Shown here in pieces: positions 53,263-62,125 of a stretch of DNA of 64,000 nucleotides. A program made the translations under genes and the position numbers. Under the pieces are notes generated by a model. The model saw nothing but the letters and a program-made list of their open reading frames with translations. It was not told the DNA's origin and did no database searches. Within the stretch, counting starts at the first letter, position 1; each line of letters opens with the position of its first letter. The DNA is from JAJFJD01 sp965228975 (lineage in GTDB: Bacteria > Pseudomonadota > Alphaproteobacteria > UBA8366): NCBI GenBank assembly GCA_965228975.1, contig OZ245851.1, forward strand, positions 4,898,001 to 4,962,000. Direction: 5' to 3'.

Positions 53263-54680
53263 GATATCTCCTACCAAGAAGCCTGGCTGGCCGGACAGTC
53301 ATGGTGCTGGTTGCCGGGCTCATTGTCACTCATATCGTGACAGTTGTCGTCTTTTCTGAACATCGCGCAGACTCGCTTACACGCGCCGAAGAGCAGCATA
53401 TGGCGCAGCATATCGCATCGGTCTCAGATGTTGTCTTGAATGTCCCAAATCAGTGGAGAGACAGGATTGTTCGCTCGTCCGATAATCACGCATTTCGAAT
53501 CTACATGACGTCGAGCGAACGCGGTCTTGATGAGAGAAAGAGGGGTGCAACGAGTGACGCACTGAGCGTGCTGGTGTCTCGTCAAATGCGTGCCGCACTC
53601 AGGGAACCGATCACGGTCGATATTCAAGGCGTAACCGCACGCAGCCAAATGTCCGGCTTTGATTTGTCGGGGAGATGGTTGCGAGAGCAGTTCGGTCGCC
53701 TGATCTACGGACACGATCGCGACCAGGCGGTCCTCGTCTCAATTCCATTGTCTCAGAATCAACAGCTGAATTTTTCGACTGTGATGCCACTGGCCTACGC
53801 ACCCGGATGGGAAAGGACGCTATCCATAACGGGTTCATTCCTCATAGCGGTAGCCTTGCTGTCACTATGGGCCGTGAAGAAATTGTCAGCGCCGCTCGAT
53901 AGATTTGCTTCCGCCACCACCGCATTCGCACACAATGTCAATGCACCTCCACTCCCAGAATCGGGCCCGAGTGAGGTCCGGCAAGCGGCAAGCGCCTTTA
54001 ATGACATGCAGAGACAGATACGAAAGCTTTTAGAGAACCGGGCTCACATGCTGGCGGCGATATCTCACGACCTGCGAACGCCACTCACAACTGTCCGCCT
54101 GAGAGCCGAGCGTGTCACGGATCCGGAACTTCGAAGCAAGATGCTGGCCGCACTCAGCGAAATGGAAGCGATGCTTTCGTCGGCACTGGCGTTCGCTCGG
54201 GAGGGCTCTGAAAGCGAAGAAAATTCCATGACCGACGTCGGCTCTCTTGTAGAGGCCATTTGCGAAGATATGTCCGACACGGGCCATCGCGTTACCTGCG
54301 CCGTGGATGAGGAGATCGTTTCACTCTGCCGTCCCCTCGCCTTGAAGAGGGCGCTGACCAATCTGATCGACAACGCGGTTAAGTATGGCAAAAGCGCTTA
54401 CGTTCGCGTGAAGAGTGACGACGAAGCCGTTGAAATCATGATCGAGGACGAAGGGCCCGGGATCCTAGAGACGGAAATGGAGCGGATATTTCTCCCGTTC
54501 TATCGGTTGGAAGCTTCGCGAAGCCGAGACACGGGTGGTGTTGGTCTGGGAATGGCCATCGCACAGATGGTTATTGATTCACACAGCGGCTCTGTCTGTT
54601 TTAACAATCGTGCGGAAGGCGGACTGTGCGTTCGGGTACGATTACCGCATTCGGGTGGACCAGAAACGCGCGTCACTTGA
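53259..54680 (+). CDS. Sensor histidine kinase
   Basis: 473 aa: helix at 12-32, a periplasmic domain, a second helix at ~188-206, HAMP, then HisKA with His270 in AAISHDLRTPLTTVRLRAE, and an ATP-binding domain (NLIDNAVKYGK, IEDEGPGI, GVGLGMAIAQ). All catalytic parts are intact. It overlaps its truncated response regulator gene by ATGA, so the pair is broken. It ends tail-to-tail with merR (8-bp overlap). Confidence 0.92.
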   Translation: MRYLLPRSLAGRTVMVLVAGLIVTHIVTVVVFSEHRADSLTRAEEQHMAQHIASVSDVVLNVPNQWRDRIVRSSDNHAFRIYMTSSERGLDERKRGATSDALSVLVSRQMRAALREPITVDIQGVTARSQMSGFDLSGRWLREQFGRLIYGHDRDQAVLVSIPLSQNQQLNFSTVMPLAYAPGWERTLSITGSFLIAVALLSLWAVKKLSAPLDRFASATTAFAHNVNAPPLPESGPSEVRQAASAFNDMQRQIRKLLENRAHMLAAISHDLRTPLTTVRLRAERVTDPELRSKMLAALSEMEAMLSSALAFAREGSESEENSMTDVGSLVEAICEDMSDTGHRVTCAVDEEIVSLCRPLALKRALTNLIDNAVKYGKSAYVRVKSDDEAVEIMIEDEGPGILETEMERIFLPFYRLEASRSRDTGGVGLGMAIAQMVIDSHSGSVCFNNRAEGGLCVRVRLPHSGGPETRVT

Positions 54681-55131
54681 GTCGCTCGGCCTGCTCGGGG
54701 GCGTGGTGGTCCTCATAGAGACAATTGGCATGATCCTTCAGCACCTCGATCACGCGGCAGTCCGCGACCCGGCCTCCTTCACACTGCCGGACCATTCTGT
54801 GCAGCTCCGTCTTGAGCGCCTGGAGCCGAACGATCCGGCTCTCGACCTCGCGCAACTGGTTTCGCGCTATCCGGTCAGCGGTCTCGCAGGGCTGGTCGGG
54901 GCGATCCGCCAAGCTCAACAGTTGGCGAATCGCCTCGAGCGGAAACCCAAGCTGCCGACTGTGCCGGATGAAGGCTAGGCGTTCTGCGTGCCGTGGCCCG
55001 TAACGGCGCTGGTTTCCTGCCGTTCGGTTGGGAGTAGGCATGACGCCAATTTCCTCGTAGTACCTAATCGTCTGGACCTTGCAGCCTGTCTCTCTTGCCA
55101 GGCGGCCTATCGTGAATCTTTCCCCCACCAT
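54673..55131 (-). CDS. MerR-family metal regulator (CadR/ZntR/PbrR-like)
   Basis: 152 aa. The MerR HTH (TIGRLARETGCKVQTIRYYE) is followed by a long dimer helix and a metal loop. Cysteines at 82, 117, 125 and 137 (PCETAD, CEGGRVADCRVIEVL, NC) fit the divalent-metal CadR/PbrR group (Zn, Cd, Pb) rather than CueR or mercuric MerR. It is divergent from the P1B ATPase gene and shares the operator. Confidence 0.9.
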   Translation of the reverse strand: MVGERFTIGRLARETGCKVQTIRYYEEIGVMPTPNRTAGNQRRYGPRHAERLAFIRHSRQLGFPLEAIRQLLSLADRPDQPCETADRIARNQLREVESRIVRLQALKTELHRMVRQCEGGRVADCRVIEVLKDHANCLYEDHHAPEQAERLK

Positions 55132-55143
55132 CGAAATTAACCC

Positions 55144-55174
55144 TTGAACCTCTAGTAACTATAGCTACTAGGTT
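55144..55174 (+). promoter_or_regulatory. MerR-type promoter/operator with 19-bp spacer
   Basis: -35 TTGAAC (55144-55149) and -10 TAGGTT (55169-55174) are 19 bp apart, the over-long spacing that MerR-type regulators correct by bending DNA. The spacer is palindromic (AACCTCTAGTA ... CTACTAGGTT around 55160). It faces the ATPase gene at 55299. Confidence 0.8.
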
Positions 55175-55298
55175 CAGAAATAGCATGGCTCCAGGGCTGG
55201 GTCAAAGGCAATACGCTTTTTGCGGAGAGTCGACGGGCCCTGGAGGCCAAGATTGCCGTTTGCCGCAGCCCGTTCGAGAACAAAGCTAGAGAATTTCT

Positions 55299-57680
55299 AT
55301 GGCAGCGCCCGATACGCACGACCACGCGCATACTCATCCGCACAGCCATCCGCACGATGCTGCGGTACCATGTTGCGGCGACGATGGTAGCGTGTCAGCC
55401 GAGGCATTCAACGCGGACGACTCCTGCGATCGCAGCCGTTATCGATACACGTTCAAAGTTCAGGGGCTCGATTGCGCCGAGGAGGTTGCGGCGCTGTGTC
55501 GCGCAGTCGGACCCGTCGTGGGCGGAGAGGATCGACTCGCATTTGACGTCCTGAACGGCCGCATGATGGTTCTCGAAGACGCCGAGCGGGTTTCAGCCGA
55601 AGAAGTCCGTAAGGCAGTGAGCAAAACCGGCATGTCCGCTGTAGAATGGCGGGCCGACGATGAAGAAAGCAAGCGGGCGAGCGAAAGGCACCAGCGGGCG
55701 CAATCCTGGTTCACGACGCTTAGCGGGATCTCGCTGTTCGCCGGGGTGGCCCTGCATGGCTGGCTTGCCGGTGGCTTCGCGGAAGCCCTGAGGCTCTTCG
55801 CCGGGCATGACGGGCAGGCGATGCCGCTGCCCGAGGTAGTCGCCTATGCGATGGCCATCGGCTTCGGCGCGCGCTACGTGGTCGTGAAGGCCTGGTACGC
55901 GGCCCGGGGGCTGCGTCCGGACATCAACCTTCTCATGGTGATCGCGGTCGCGGGCGCGGTCGGGATCGGCGAGTGGTTCGAGGCGGCGACCATCTGTTTC
56001 CTGTTTGCTCTATCGCTGATGCTGGAAAGCTGGAGTGTGGGCCGGGCCCGTCGCGCCATCGCCCAGCTCCTTGACCTCGCGCCGCCGGTCGTACGCCTGA
56101 AGCTCGACACCGGCGAGGAGCGGGAGGTCCCGGCCGCTGAGGCGCCGGTCGGTTCCCGCTTCATTGTCAAGCCGGGGGAGAGGATCGCCCTCGATGGCCG
56201 GGTCGTCTCGGGCGCGAGCGCCGTCAACCAGGCGCCGATCACGGGGGAAAGCGTCCCGGTCGCGAAGGAGCCGGGCGCGGAGATCTTCGCCGGCACGATC
56301 AACGGCGAAGGGGCGCTTGAGGCCGAGAGCACCAAGGCCGCCGCGGACACGACGCTCGCGCGCATCATTCGCCTCATCGAGGAGGCCCATGGTCGCCGCG
56401 CCCACGCCGAGCAGTGGGTCGAAAAATTCGCCCGCGTCTACACGCCTGCGGTCATCGTGCTGGCCATCGCCGTGTTTTTGCTGCCGCCGCTTCTGTTCGG
56501 CGGCGCGTGGGACGACTGGTTCTACCGCGCTCTCGTGCTGCTCGTGATCGCTTGCCCCTGCGCCCTGGTGATCTCCACCCCGGTCAGCATCGTCTCCGCC
56601 CTGGCGGCCTCCGCGCGCCAGGGGGTATTGGTCAAGGGCGGCACCTACATTGAGCAACCGGGCCACCTCAAGGCCATCGCCTTCGACAAGACCGGCACGT
56701 TGACGCGCGGAGAGCCGGCGGTGGTCGGTGTGATCCCGCTCAACGGCCACACGGAGCGTGAGCTCCTGGAGCGGGCCGCCGCCCTCGAGGCGCGCAGCAC
56801 GCACCCGCTGGCGCAGGCGATGCTTGATTATGCCGGGCAAATCGATGTTGATGCGAAACCCGCTGAAGGCGCTCAGGTACTCCCTGGCAAGGGGGTCACT
56901 GGCCGATTCAGGGACGAGGAGTTCTGGCTAGGCTCGCACCGCTACCTTCTGGAACGCGGCCAGGAGACGACGGAGGTCAGCGAGCGGGCGGAGGCGCTTG
57001 AGCGCGATGGGCGCACGGTTGTGGTGATCGGCAACAAGACCCACGTCTGCGGGCTCATCGCCGTGGCCGACACGGTTCGGCCCGGCGCCCGAGGCGTGAT
57101 CGAGGCCCTCAGGGAACGCGGGATCGCCCACCTGATCATGCTGACCGGAGACAACCGCGCGACTGGCGAGGCGATCGCGCGCGAGGTTGGCATCGACGAG
57201 GTACAGGCCGAACTATTGCCCGAGGACAAGGTCGCCACCGTCGAAGCGCTGGTTGCCAAATACGGCACCGTCGCCATGGTGGGCGACGGCGTTAACGACG
57301 CCCCGGCGATGGCGCGGGCGAGCTTCGGCATCGCCATGGGCGCCATGGGCAGCGACGCGGCCATCGAAACCGCCGACATCGCACTCATGACCGACGATCT
57401 GGCCAAGCTGCCGTGGCTCGTCGGCCACTCCAGGCGGACACTCGCCATCATCCGCGAGAACATCGTCTTCTCGCTCGGCGTTAAGGTGGTCTTCGTCGTC
57501 CTGACCTTCGCCGGCTTCGCCACCCTGTGGGGCGCCATAGCGGCCGACGTCGGCGCCTCGCTTTTGGTTGTTGCCAATGCGCTGCGGCTGCTGCGGCAAG
57601 TGCCGACGGGAGAGGGGAGGCGACATCTGGAGGAGGCTGCGGAGGGTGCTGCGGCCGGACACGCCTCGCATGGGCATTGA
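55299..57680 (+). CDS. P1B-type Zn2+/Cd2+/Pb2+-exporting ATPase
   Basis: 793-aa metal efflux pump of the ZntA/CadA type. A His-rich N-terminal tail (HDHAHTHPHSHPHD) precedes one HMA domain with an unusual LDCAEE in place of GMxCxxC. The metal channel CPC is Cys419-Pro-Cys421, the phosphorylated Asp463 is in DKTGT, then HP (STHPLA), TGDN and GDGVNDAPAM. The C-terminus ends in HASHGH. The CPC motif, His tails and MerR control favour zinc, cadmium or lead over copper. Confidence 0.93.
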   Translation: MAAPDTHDHAHTHPHSHPHDAAVPCCGDDGSVSAEAFNADDSCDRSRYRYTFKVQGLDCAEEVAALCRAVGPVVGGEDRLAFDVLNGRMMVLEDAERVSAEEVRKAVSKTGMSAVEWRADDEESKRASERHQRAQSWFTTLSGISLFAGVALHGWLAGGFAEALRLFAGHDGQAMPLPEVVAYAMAIGFGARYVVVKAWYAARGLRPDINLLMVIAVAGAVGIGEWFEAATICFLFALSLMLESWSVGRARRAIAQLLDLAPPVVRLKLDTGEEREVPAAEAPVGSRFIVKPGERIALDGRVVSGASAVNQAPITGESVPVAKEPGAEIFAGTINGEGALEAESTKAAADTTLARIIRLIEEAHGRRAHAEQWVEKFARVYTPAVIVLAIAVFLLPPLLFGGAWDDWFYRALVLLVIACPCALVISTPVSIVSALAASARQGVLVKGGTYIEQPGHLKAIAFDKTGTLTRGEPAVVGVIPLNGHTERELLERAAALEARSTHPLAQAMLDYAGQIDVDAKPAEGAQVLPGKGVTGRFRDEEFWLGSHRYLLERGQETTEVSERAEALERDGRTVVVIGNKTHVCGLIAVADTVRPGARGVIEALRERGIAHLIMLTGDNRATGEAIAREVGIDEVQAELLPEDKVATVEALVAKYGTVAMVGDGVNDAPAMARASFGIAMGAMGSDAAIETADIALMTDDLAKLPWLVGHSRRTLAIIRENIVFSLGVKVVFVVLTFAGFATLWGAIAADVGASLLVVANALRLLRQVPTGEGRRHLEEAAEGAAAGHASHGH

Positions 57681-57789
57681 TCGGCAACGACGCGCGGAGG
57701 TTCGCGGCAATGAGGTATCCGGGCAGGGTATGGTCGCCGTCGCCAATCGCCATTCTTGTGCGGACAACAAAATCTGGCGGAAAAACGGT

Positions 57790-57891
57790 ATGGATGAGGA
57801 ACGTAAAGCGCTGATGGTCTTCGGGATTATCGTTGTCTTTGCCGCGATCCTGATCGCCACCGCCTTGGTCATGAACCTGATGGTTGGCTAG
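57790..57891 (+). CDS. Short single-helix membrane peptide
   Basis: 33 codons from ATG at 57790 encode a charged start (MDEERKAL) and one hydrophobic helix (MVFGIIVVFAAILIATALVM). The tail coding part is repeated 1397 bp downstream, before scsB. It may be a real small protein of the metal operon; no ribosome site is clear. Confidence 0.35.
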   Translation: MDEERKALMVFGIIVVFAAILIATALVMNLMVG

Positions 57892-57957
57892 TGGAGCGAC
57901 GATGACCGGTACGAGTGCCATCAGAAAATTCGGTTGCGCCGGTCTGTCAGCATTGAC
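57850..57957. repeat. Direct repeat copy A with truncated scsB start
   Basis: Aligns without gaps with 59247-59354. It includes the end of the small membrane peptide gene, TAGTGGAGCG, and an ATG at 57902 beginning MTGTSAIRKFGCAGLSALTA, clearly a sister of the ScsB start. That frame stops at 57994, overlapping the likely DsbB start. Confidence 0.75.
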
Positions 57958-57990
57958 AGCGGATAGTGCATGGTCCGGGAGGCAAATAAG

Positions 57991-58452
57991 TTGAGCGCGC
58001 AACAGGACAGCCAAGAGACCATCATGCTGAGGGGAGCACAAAGCACGTGGCAGTTACTATTCCTCTCATGGCTCATTGCGCTCATTTCAAGCCTCGGCGT
58101 GCTTTTCATTGGCGAGATAATGGGGCAAGAGCCCTGTGTCCTGTGCTGGTATCAGCGCGCGTTTATGTTTCCGCTTGCCGTCATTCTTGGGGTCGCTTGT
58201 TATCTCTCTGATCCCGGCGTATGGCGCTACGCGCTGCCTGTGGCCAGCTTCGGATGGGCGTTCGCAACCTACCATACTCTGCTTGTCGCCGGCGTGATCC
58301 CGCAGACGATTGAGCCCTGCGGCGCAGGCCCTTCCTGCAGCAGCGCCGACATGATGATCCTTGGTGGAATACCGATTCCCTTGCTCTCTCTGGGAGCGTT
58401 CAGCGCCATCATCATTTTGCTCCTGCTTATCCGAAAAGGATTCAATCCATGA
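57991..58452 (+). CDS. DsbB-family disulfide oxidoreductase
   Basis: 153-aa, four-helix membrane protein. The first redox pair is CVLCW after the first helix, and the second pair CGAGPSC is in the second periplasmic loop; LGGIPIPLLSLGAF is typical of the BdbC/DsbB group. It reoxidises the DsbA partner encoded next (ATGA overlap). I prefer TTG 57991, which has GGGAGG upstream and overlaps the TGA of the truncated ScsB leader; ATGs at 57970 and 58024 are alternatives. Confidence 0.88.
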   Translation: MSAQQDSQETIMLRGAQSTWQLLFLSWLIALISSLGVLFIGEIMGQEPCVLCWYQRAFMFPLAVILGVACYLSDPGVWRYALPVASFGWAFATYHTLLVAGVIPQTIEPCGAGPSCSSADMMILGGIPIPLLSLGAFSAIIILLLLIRKGFNP

Positions 58453-59108
58453 ACAGACGTGCACTTGTAGCCGTGACGGCTGTTCTTGCTGTCTTGGGCT
58501 TCGCGCTTGCGACCGCTTTTTTTGATCGTGGTATCGAGAAGAAGACGGCCACAGCCACACAGACAATTCAGGACGACGTACTCGTCCGGGCATATTCCCC
58601 GGTTATTGGACCGAAGAATGCTCCAGTGACGATTGTCGAGTTTTTCGATCCCTCATGCGAGGCCTGCCGCGCCTTCCACCCATTCGTGAAGCAAATCAGA
58701 ACTGAATTCCCGAATACAGTACGAGTCGTTCTGCGGTACACGACCTTCCACAAAGGTTCAGATGAGGCCGTTCGCATCCTAGAAACCGCGCGACTGCAGG
58801 GAGTTTTCGAACCCGTGCTGGAGGGATTGTTGGAGGCCCAACCGAAATGGGCGACTCATGGAGAACCCAACTTAGAGATAGCCTGGAATGCCGCCGGTGC
58901 GGCCGGCCTCGATGTCGAGCGGGCTCGGCGCGAGATGCTGATGCCGGATATCACCGCAATCCTGAACCAGGACATGGCCGATGTTCGAGCAGTAGGAGTG
59001 GAAAGGACGCCAACGTTTTTCGTGAATGGCAAACCCTTGCCGACCTTTGGTCCCGAACAGCTTTATAGGCTTGTTCTCGAAGAGGTCGCGATCGCACGGA
59101 AAAACTAA
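58449..59108 (+). CDS. DsbA-family thiol oxidoreductase
   Basis: 219-aa periplasmic, membrane-anchored (residues 5-25) thioredoxin-fold protein. The redox motif is CEAC in FFDPSCEACRAFHPF, and the cis-Pro is in VERTPTFFVNG. It introduces disulfides into exported proteins and is paired with DsbB. The 190-bp space after it (59109-59298) holds only the repeat copy B. Confidence 0.9.
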   Translation: MNRRALVAVTAVLAVLGFALATAFFDRGIEKKTATATQTIQDDVLVRAYSPVIGPKNAPVTIVEFFDPSCEACRAFHPFVKQIRTEFPNTVRVVLRYTTFHKGSDEAVRILETARLQGVFEPVLEGLLEAQPKWATHGEPNLEIAWNAAGAAGLDVERARREMLMPDITAILNQDMADVRAVGVERTPTFFVNGKPLPTFGPEQLYRLVLEEVAIARKN

Positions 59109-59246
59109 ACATGCAGAGGCCGAGCCTCTAATTAGGGATATTGGTCCAGCGCAATGACCCTCGAGAAAGATCAAAAATGAAGCAACATGGCTGATGGGAC
59201 AAAAACACTGTTGAGTTTAGGGAGTAATGCCGCCCTAGAAGCGGTT

Positions 59247-59354
59247 TTGATCGCCACCGTCTTGGCCATGAACGCGATGGTCGGTTAGTGGAGCGTAGAT
59301 GACGGGTTCGAACGCTATAGAACGTCTCGCTTGCGCTGGGCTGCTCGCGTTGGC
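59247..59354. repeat. Direct repeat copy B spanning the scsB start
   Basis: Partner of 57850-57957 (offset 1397). Its first half is a decayed copy of the membrane-peptide end; its second half is the functional start of scsB. Confidence 0.75.
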
Positions 59355-61464
59355 CGTAGTCGGCGCCTCGTCGGGGTCGGCGGGAGCTCAGTCGGCGTCG
59401 TCCTGGGCCGAGACCGATTACACGGCCGTCCGACTGGTCTCGGCATCGGATACGGTGGGATCCTCAAAGACAATCGGCCTCGGCCTGCACTTCCGCATGA
59501 AGGACGGCTGGAAAGTATACTGGCGGTCGGCGGGCGACGCCGGCTACCCGCCGAGGCTGGACTGGTCGGGTTCCGACAACATCGACGGCGTGACGATCTC
59601 CTGGCCCGCGCCGGAGCGATTTCAGATTCTGGGGTTCAATACGCTCGGCTATCGGGACGAGGTCGTGCTGCCGCTCACGGCAAGCCTGAAGCGCGAGGGG
59701 GGCCGGACGGTCGCGAGGGTCGGCGTCGACTACCTGACGTGCAAAGAGATTTGCATCCCGATCCAGGAAAATCTGGAGGTTACGCTGGCGGCGGGCCCGG
59801 CGTCTTCGAGCCCGGAAGCGCATCTGATCAGTCGATTCCTCGCAAAGGTGCCGGCACCGGGTGCAGGCGTCGGGCTGACGCTGGAAAGCGTGAGGATGTT
59901 CGGTCCGGTCGCGTCGAACCCGGACGAGGCGGTGTTGCGCGTCTCGGTCGCCTCCGCCGAGCCTCTGAAAGGTCCGGACGTTTTCGTCGAGGGACCGGAA
60001 GGCACTGTCTTCTCCGAACCCTCGGTGCAAGTCGAAGGCGGCGGCCGCAAGGCGATTCTTGACGTGCCGGTCTCGGGCTTGAGGTTCGCGAAACGCGAGC
60101 TAACGGATTCGCCGCTGACCCTCACCTTCGTCGCACCTCCGCTCGCGGCCGAATTCCGCGCCGTCCCCGCCGCCAGCGGTGCCGACATCCCGCCCAGCAT
60201 CACCCGGGCTCTCGAAGCCAATTCTGGGAAACCTTCTATCTGGGCCGTGATTGGGTTGGCTGTCTTGGGTGGCTTGATCCTCAACCTGATGCCCTGCGTG
60301 CTTCCCGTCTTGTCCATCAAGTTGCTAGGTGCCGTTGGTCACGGCGGGCGGGAGAGCGGGCCGGTGCGGCTCAGCTTCCTCGCCTCCGCGGCGGGCATCC
60401 AGGCGTCGTTCCTTGTGTTGGCCGGCGCGCTGATCGGCGTGAAGGCCGCCGGCGCCACGGTTGGTTGGGGAATTCAGTTCCAATCGCCCTGGTTCCTTGT
60501 CGCCATGACGATCCTGGTGACGCTGTTCGCCTGCAATCTCTGGGGTTTCTTCGACGTGCGCCTTCCGCGATGGGCAATGGACACAAGCGCAAGTATGTCG
60601 GAGAAACGGACCGGCCTGACCGGGAACTTCCTGACCGGCGCCTTCGCGACCCTATTGGCCACGCCCTGTTCGGCGCCTTTCCTCGGCACGGCGGTGGGGT
60701 TCGCCCTGGCGCGGGGGCCGGTGGAGATACTCGTGATCTTCTCGGCGCTCGGCGTCGGACTGGCGGCGCCTTATCTGATGGTCGCGGCGTTCCCGCGGCT
60801 CGTTACCAAGCTGCCCAGGCCGGGGCGTTGGATGATCGTCCTGAGGCGCGTGCTCGGCTTCGCACTGGCCGGGACCGGGATATGGTTCCTGACCGTTCTT
60901 GCCGCCGAGATCGGGTGGATAACCACGGCGCTGGTGGGCGGGATCACCATGGCCATTGGCGCGGTTCTCTACCTCCTGTCGCGCGGCTCGCCGAAGCCGA
61001 GAGCCGCCTTGGCAAGTGTATCGCTTCTCGCGCTCCTGGCGTTGCTGACGCCGCAGTTGTCGATACAAGCCGCGCCGCGGGCGGCCGATAGTGGCGCGCA
61101 AGAGATGTTGGAGGGTCTGTGGCGTCCGTTCGACGAGAAGACAATCCCAACGCTGGTCGCGCAAGGCAAGACTGTCTTCGTGGATGTGACCGCGGAATGG
61201 TGCATCACCTGCAAGGCGAACAAGAGCTTGGTCCTGTCCGATTCATCGATTGTCGAGCGCCTGAAGGAGGAGAACGTCATCGCCATGCAGGCGGACTGGA
61301 CACTGCCTGACGACCGAATCGCCGCCTACCTGGCCCGTAACGGGCGCTATGGCATCCCTTTCAATGCGGTCTACGGCCCTGGTGCGCCGAGAGGCGTGAC
61401 GCTTCCCGAAATCTTGTCGAAAAGCGGCGTGCTCGCGGCGCTTGACGACGCGCAGACAAGATAG
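59299..61464 (+). CDS. scsB: ScsB/DsbD-family protein-disulfide reductase
   Basis: 721 aa. A signal peptide precedes an N-terminal periplasmic domain with its cysteine pair in VDYLTCKEICIPI. A CcdA-like membrane core follows (LILNLMPCVLPVLSIKLLG and LLATPCSAPFLGT supply the paired cysteines), then a C-terminal thioredoxin domain with CITC in AEWCITCKANK. It carries electrons from cytosolic thioredoxin to periplasmic thiols. The long N-terminal domain matches ScsB (copper-sensitivity) rather than classic DsbD. The copper-chaperone genes downstream support this. Confidence 0.9.
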   Translation: MTGSNAIERLACAGLLALAVVGASSGSAGAQSASSWAETDYTAVRLVSASDTVGSSKTIGLGLHFRMKDGWKVYWRSAGDAGYPPRLDWSGSDNIDGVTISWPAPERFQILGFNTLGYRDEVVLPLTASLKREGGRTVARVGVDYLTCKEICIPIQENLEVTLAAGPASSSPEAHLISRFLAKVPAPGAGVGLTLESVRMFGPVASNPDEAVLRVSVASAEPLKGPDVFVEGPEGTVFSEPSVQVEGGGRKAILDVPVSGLRFAKRELTDSPLTLTFVAPPLAAEFRAVPAASGADIPPSITRALEANSGKPSIWAVIGLAVLGGLILNLMPCVLPVLSIKLLGAVGHGGRESGPVRLSFLASAAGIQASFLVLAGALIGVKAAGATVGWGIQFQSPWFLVAMTILVTLFACNLWGFFDVRLPRWAMDTSASMSEKRTGLTGNFLTGAFATLLATPCSAPFLGTAVGFALARGPVEILVIFSALGVGLAAPYLMVAAFPRLVTKLPRPGRWMIVLRRVLGFALAGTGIWFLTVLAAEIGWITTALVGGITMAIGAVLYLLSRGSPKPRAALASVSLLALLALLTPQLSIQAAPRAADSGAQEMLEGLWRPFDEKTIPTLVAQGKTVFVDVTAEWCITCKANKSLVLSDSSIVERLKEENVIAMQADWTLPDDRIAAYLARNGRYGIPFNAVYGPGAPRGVTLPEILSKSGVLAALDDAQTR

Positions 61465-61602
61465 GAGCCGGATCGTGGATTCGCATGCTGTTCAGCAACA
61501 AACCAAGAGCGACGCCACACTGACCGGCCTCGGCCACACTGTCATGTCCGTTCGCCGGTGAACAACGTATCAACCCATTGACTGCTGGAACGGAGTACTG
61601 AA

Positions 61603-62079
61603 ATGACGAAGCAAAAGTTTCACCGGAAAAAGCAGAGCGTCAGACCGCTCGTGCTGTCCGTCGCCCTTGCTGCCGGCATCGTCGGGACGTCGCTTTCCGC
61701 GCCGGCTTATGCCGCCGAGATCACCGTTTACAAATCACCCTGGTGTGGTTGTTGCTCCAAGTGGGTCGATCGTCTGCAAGCCAAAGGCCACACCGTTACG
61801 ACCAAGAACATGGAAAACCTCGACGCGATCAAGAAGTTGGCCGGGGTCCCTGAAGACTTGCAGTCCTGCCACACGGCGATGGTGGACGGCTATGTCGTCG
61901 AGGGCCATGTGCCGGCCAAGGACATCGAACGGCTGCTCGGAGAGCGGCCAAAGGCGAAAGGGCTCGCCGTTCCAGGCATGCCGGTCGGATCGCCCGGCAT
62001 GGAGGGCGGCGCGCCCGAGCGCTTCGATGTGATGTTGTTTAGCACCGATGGTTCGACAAGTGTCTACGCCAGATACTGA
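61603..62079 (+). CDS. DUF411 exported metal-binding protein
   Basis: 158 aa. A signal peptide ends near PAYA. The DUF411 core ITVYKSPWCGCCSKWVDRL, then SCHTAMVDGYVVEGHVPA and GLAVPGMPVGSPGME, is rich in Cys, His and Met. Family members are linked to copper resistance or delivery. In the 138-bp space before it, I see only degraded coding-like sequence. Confidence 0.9.
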   Translation: MTKQKFHRKKQSVRPLVLSVALAAGIVGTSLSAPAYAAEITVYKSPWCGCCSKWVDRLQAKGHTVTTKNMENLDAIKKLAGVPEDLQSCHTAMVDGYVVEGHVPAKDIERLLGERPKAKGLAVPGMPVGSPGMEGGAPERFDVMLFSTDGSTSVYARY

Positions 62080-62125
62080 CAATGGCGCCCGGGTCGAAGG
62101 CAGCAATCCGTCGGAGAGCGAGCCG

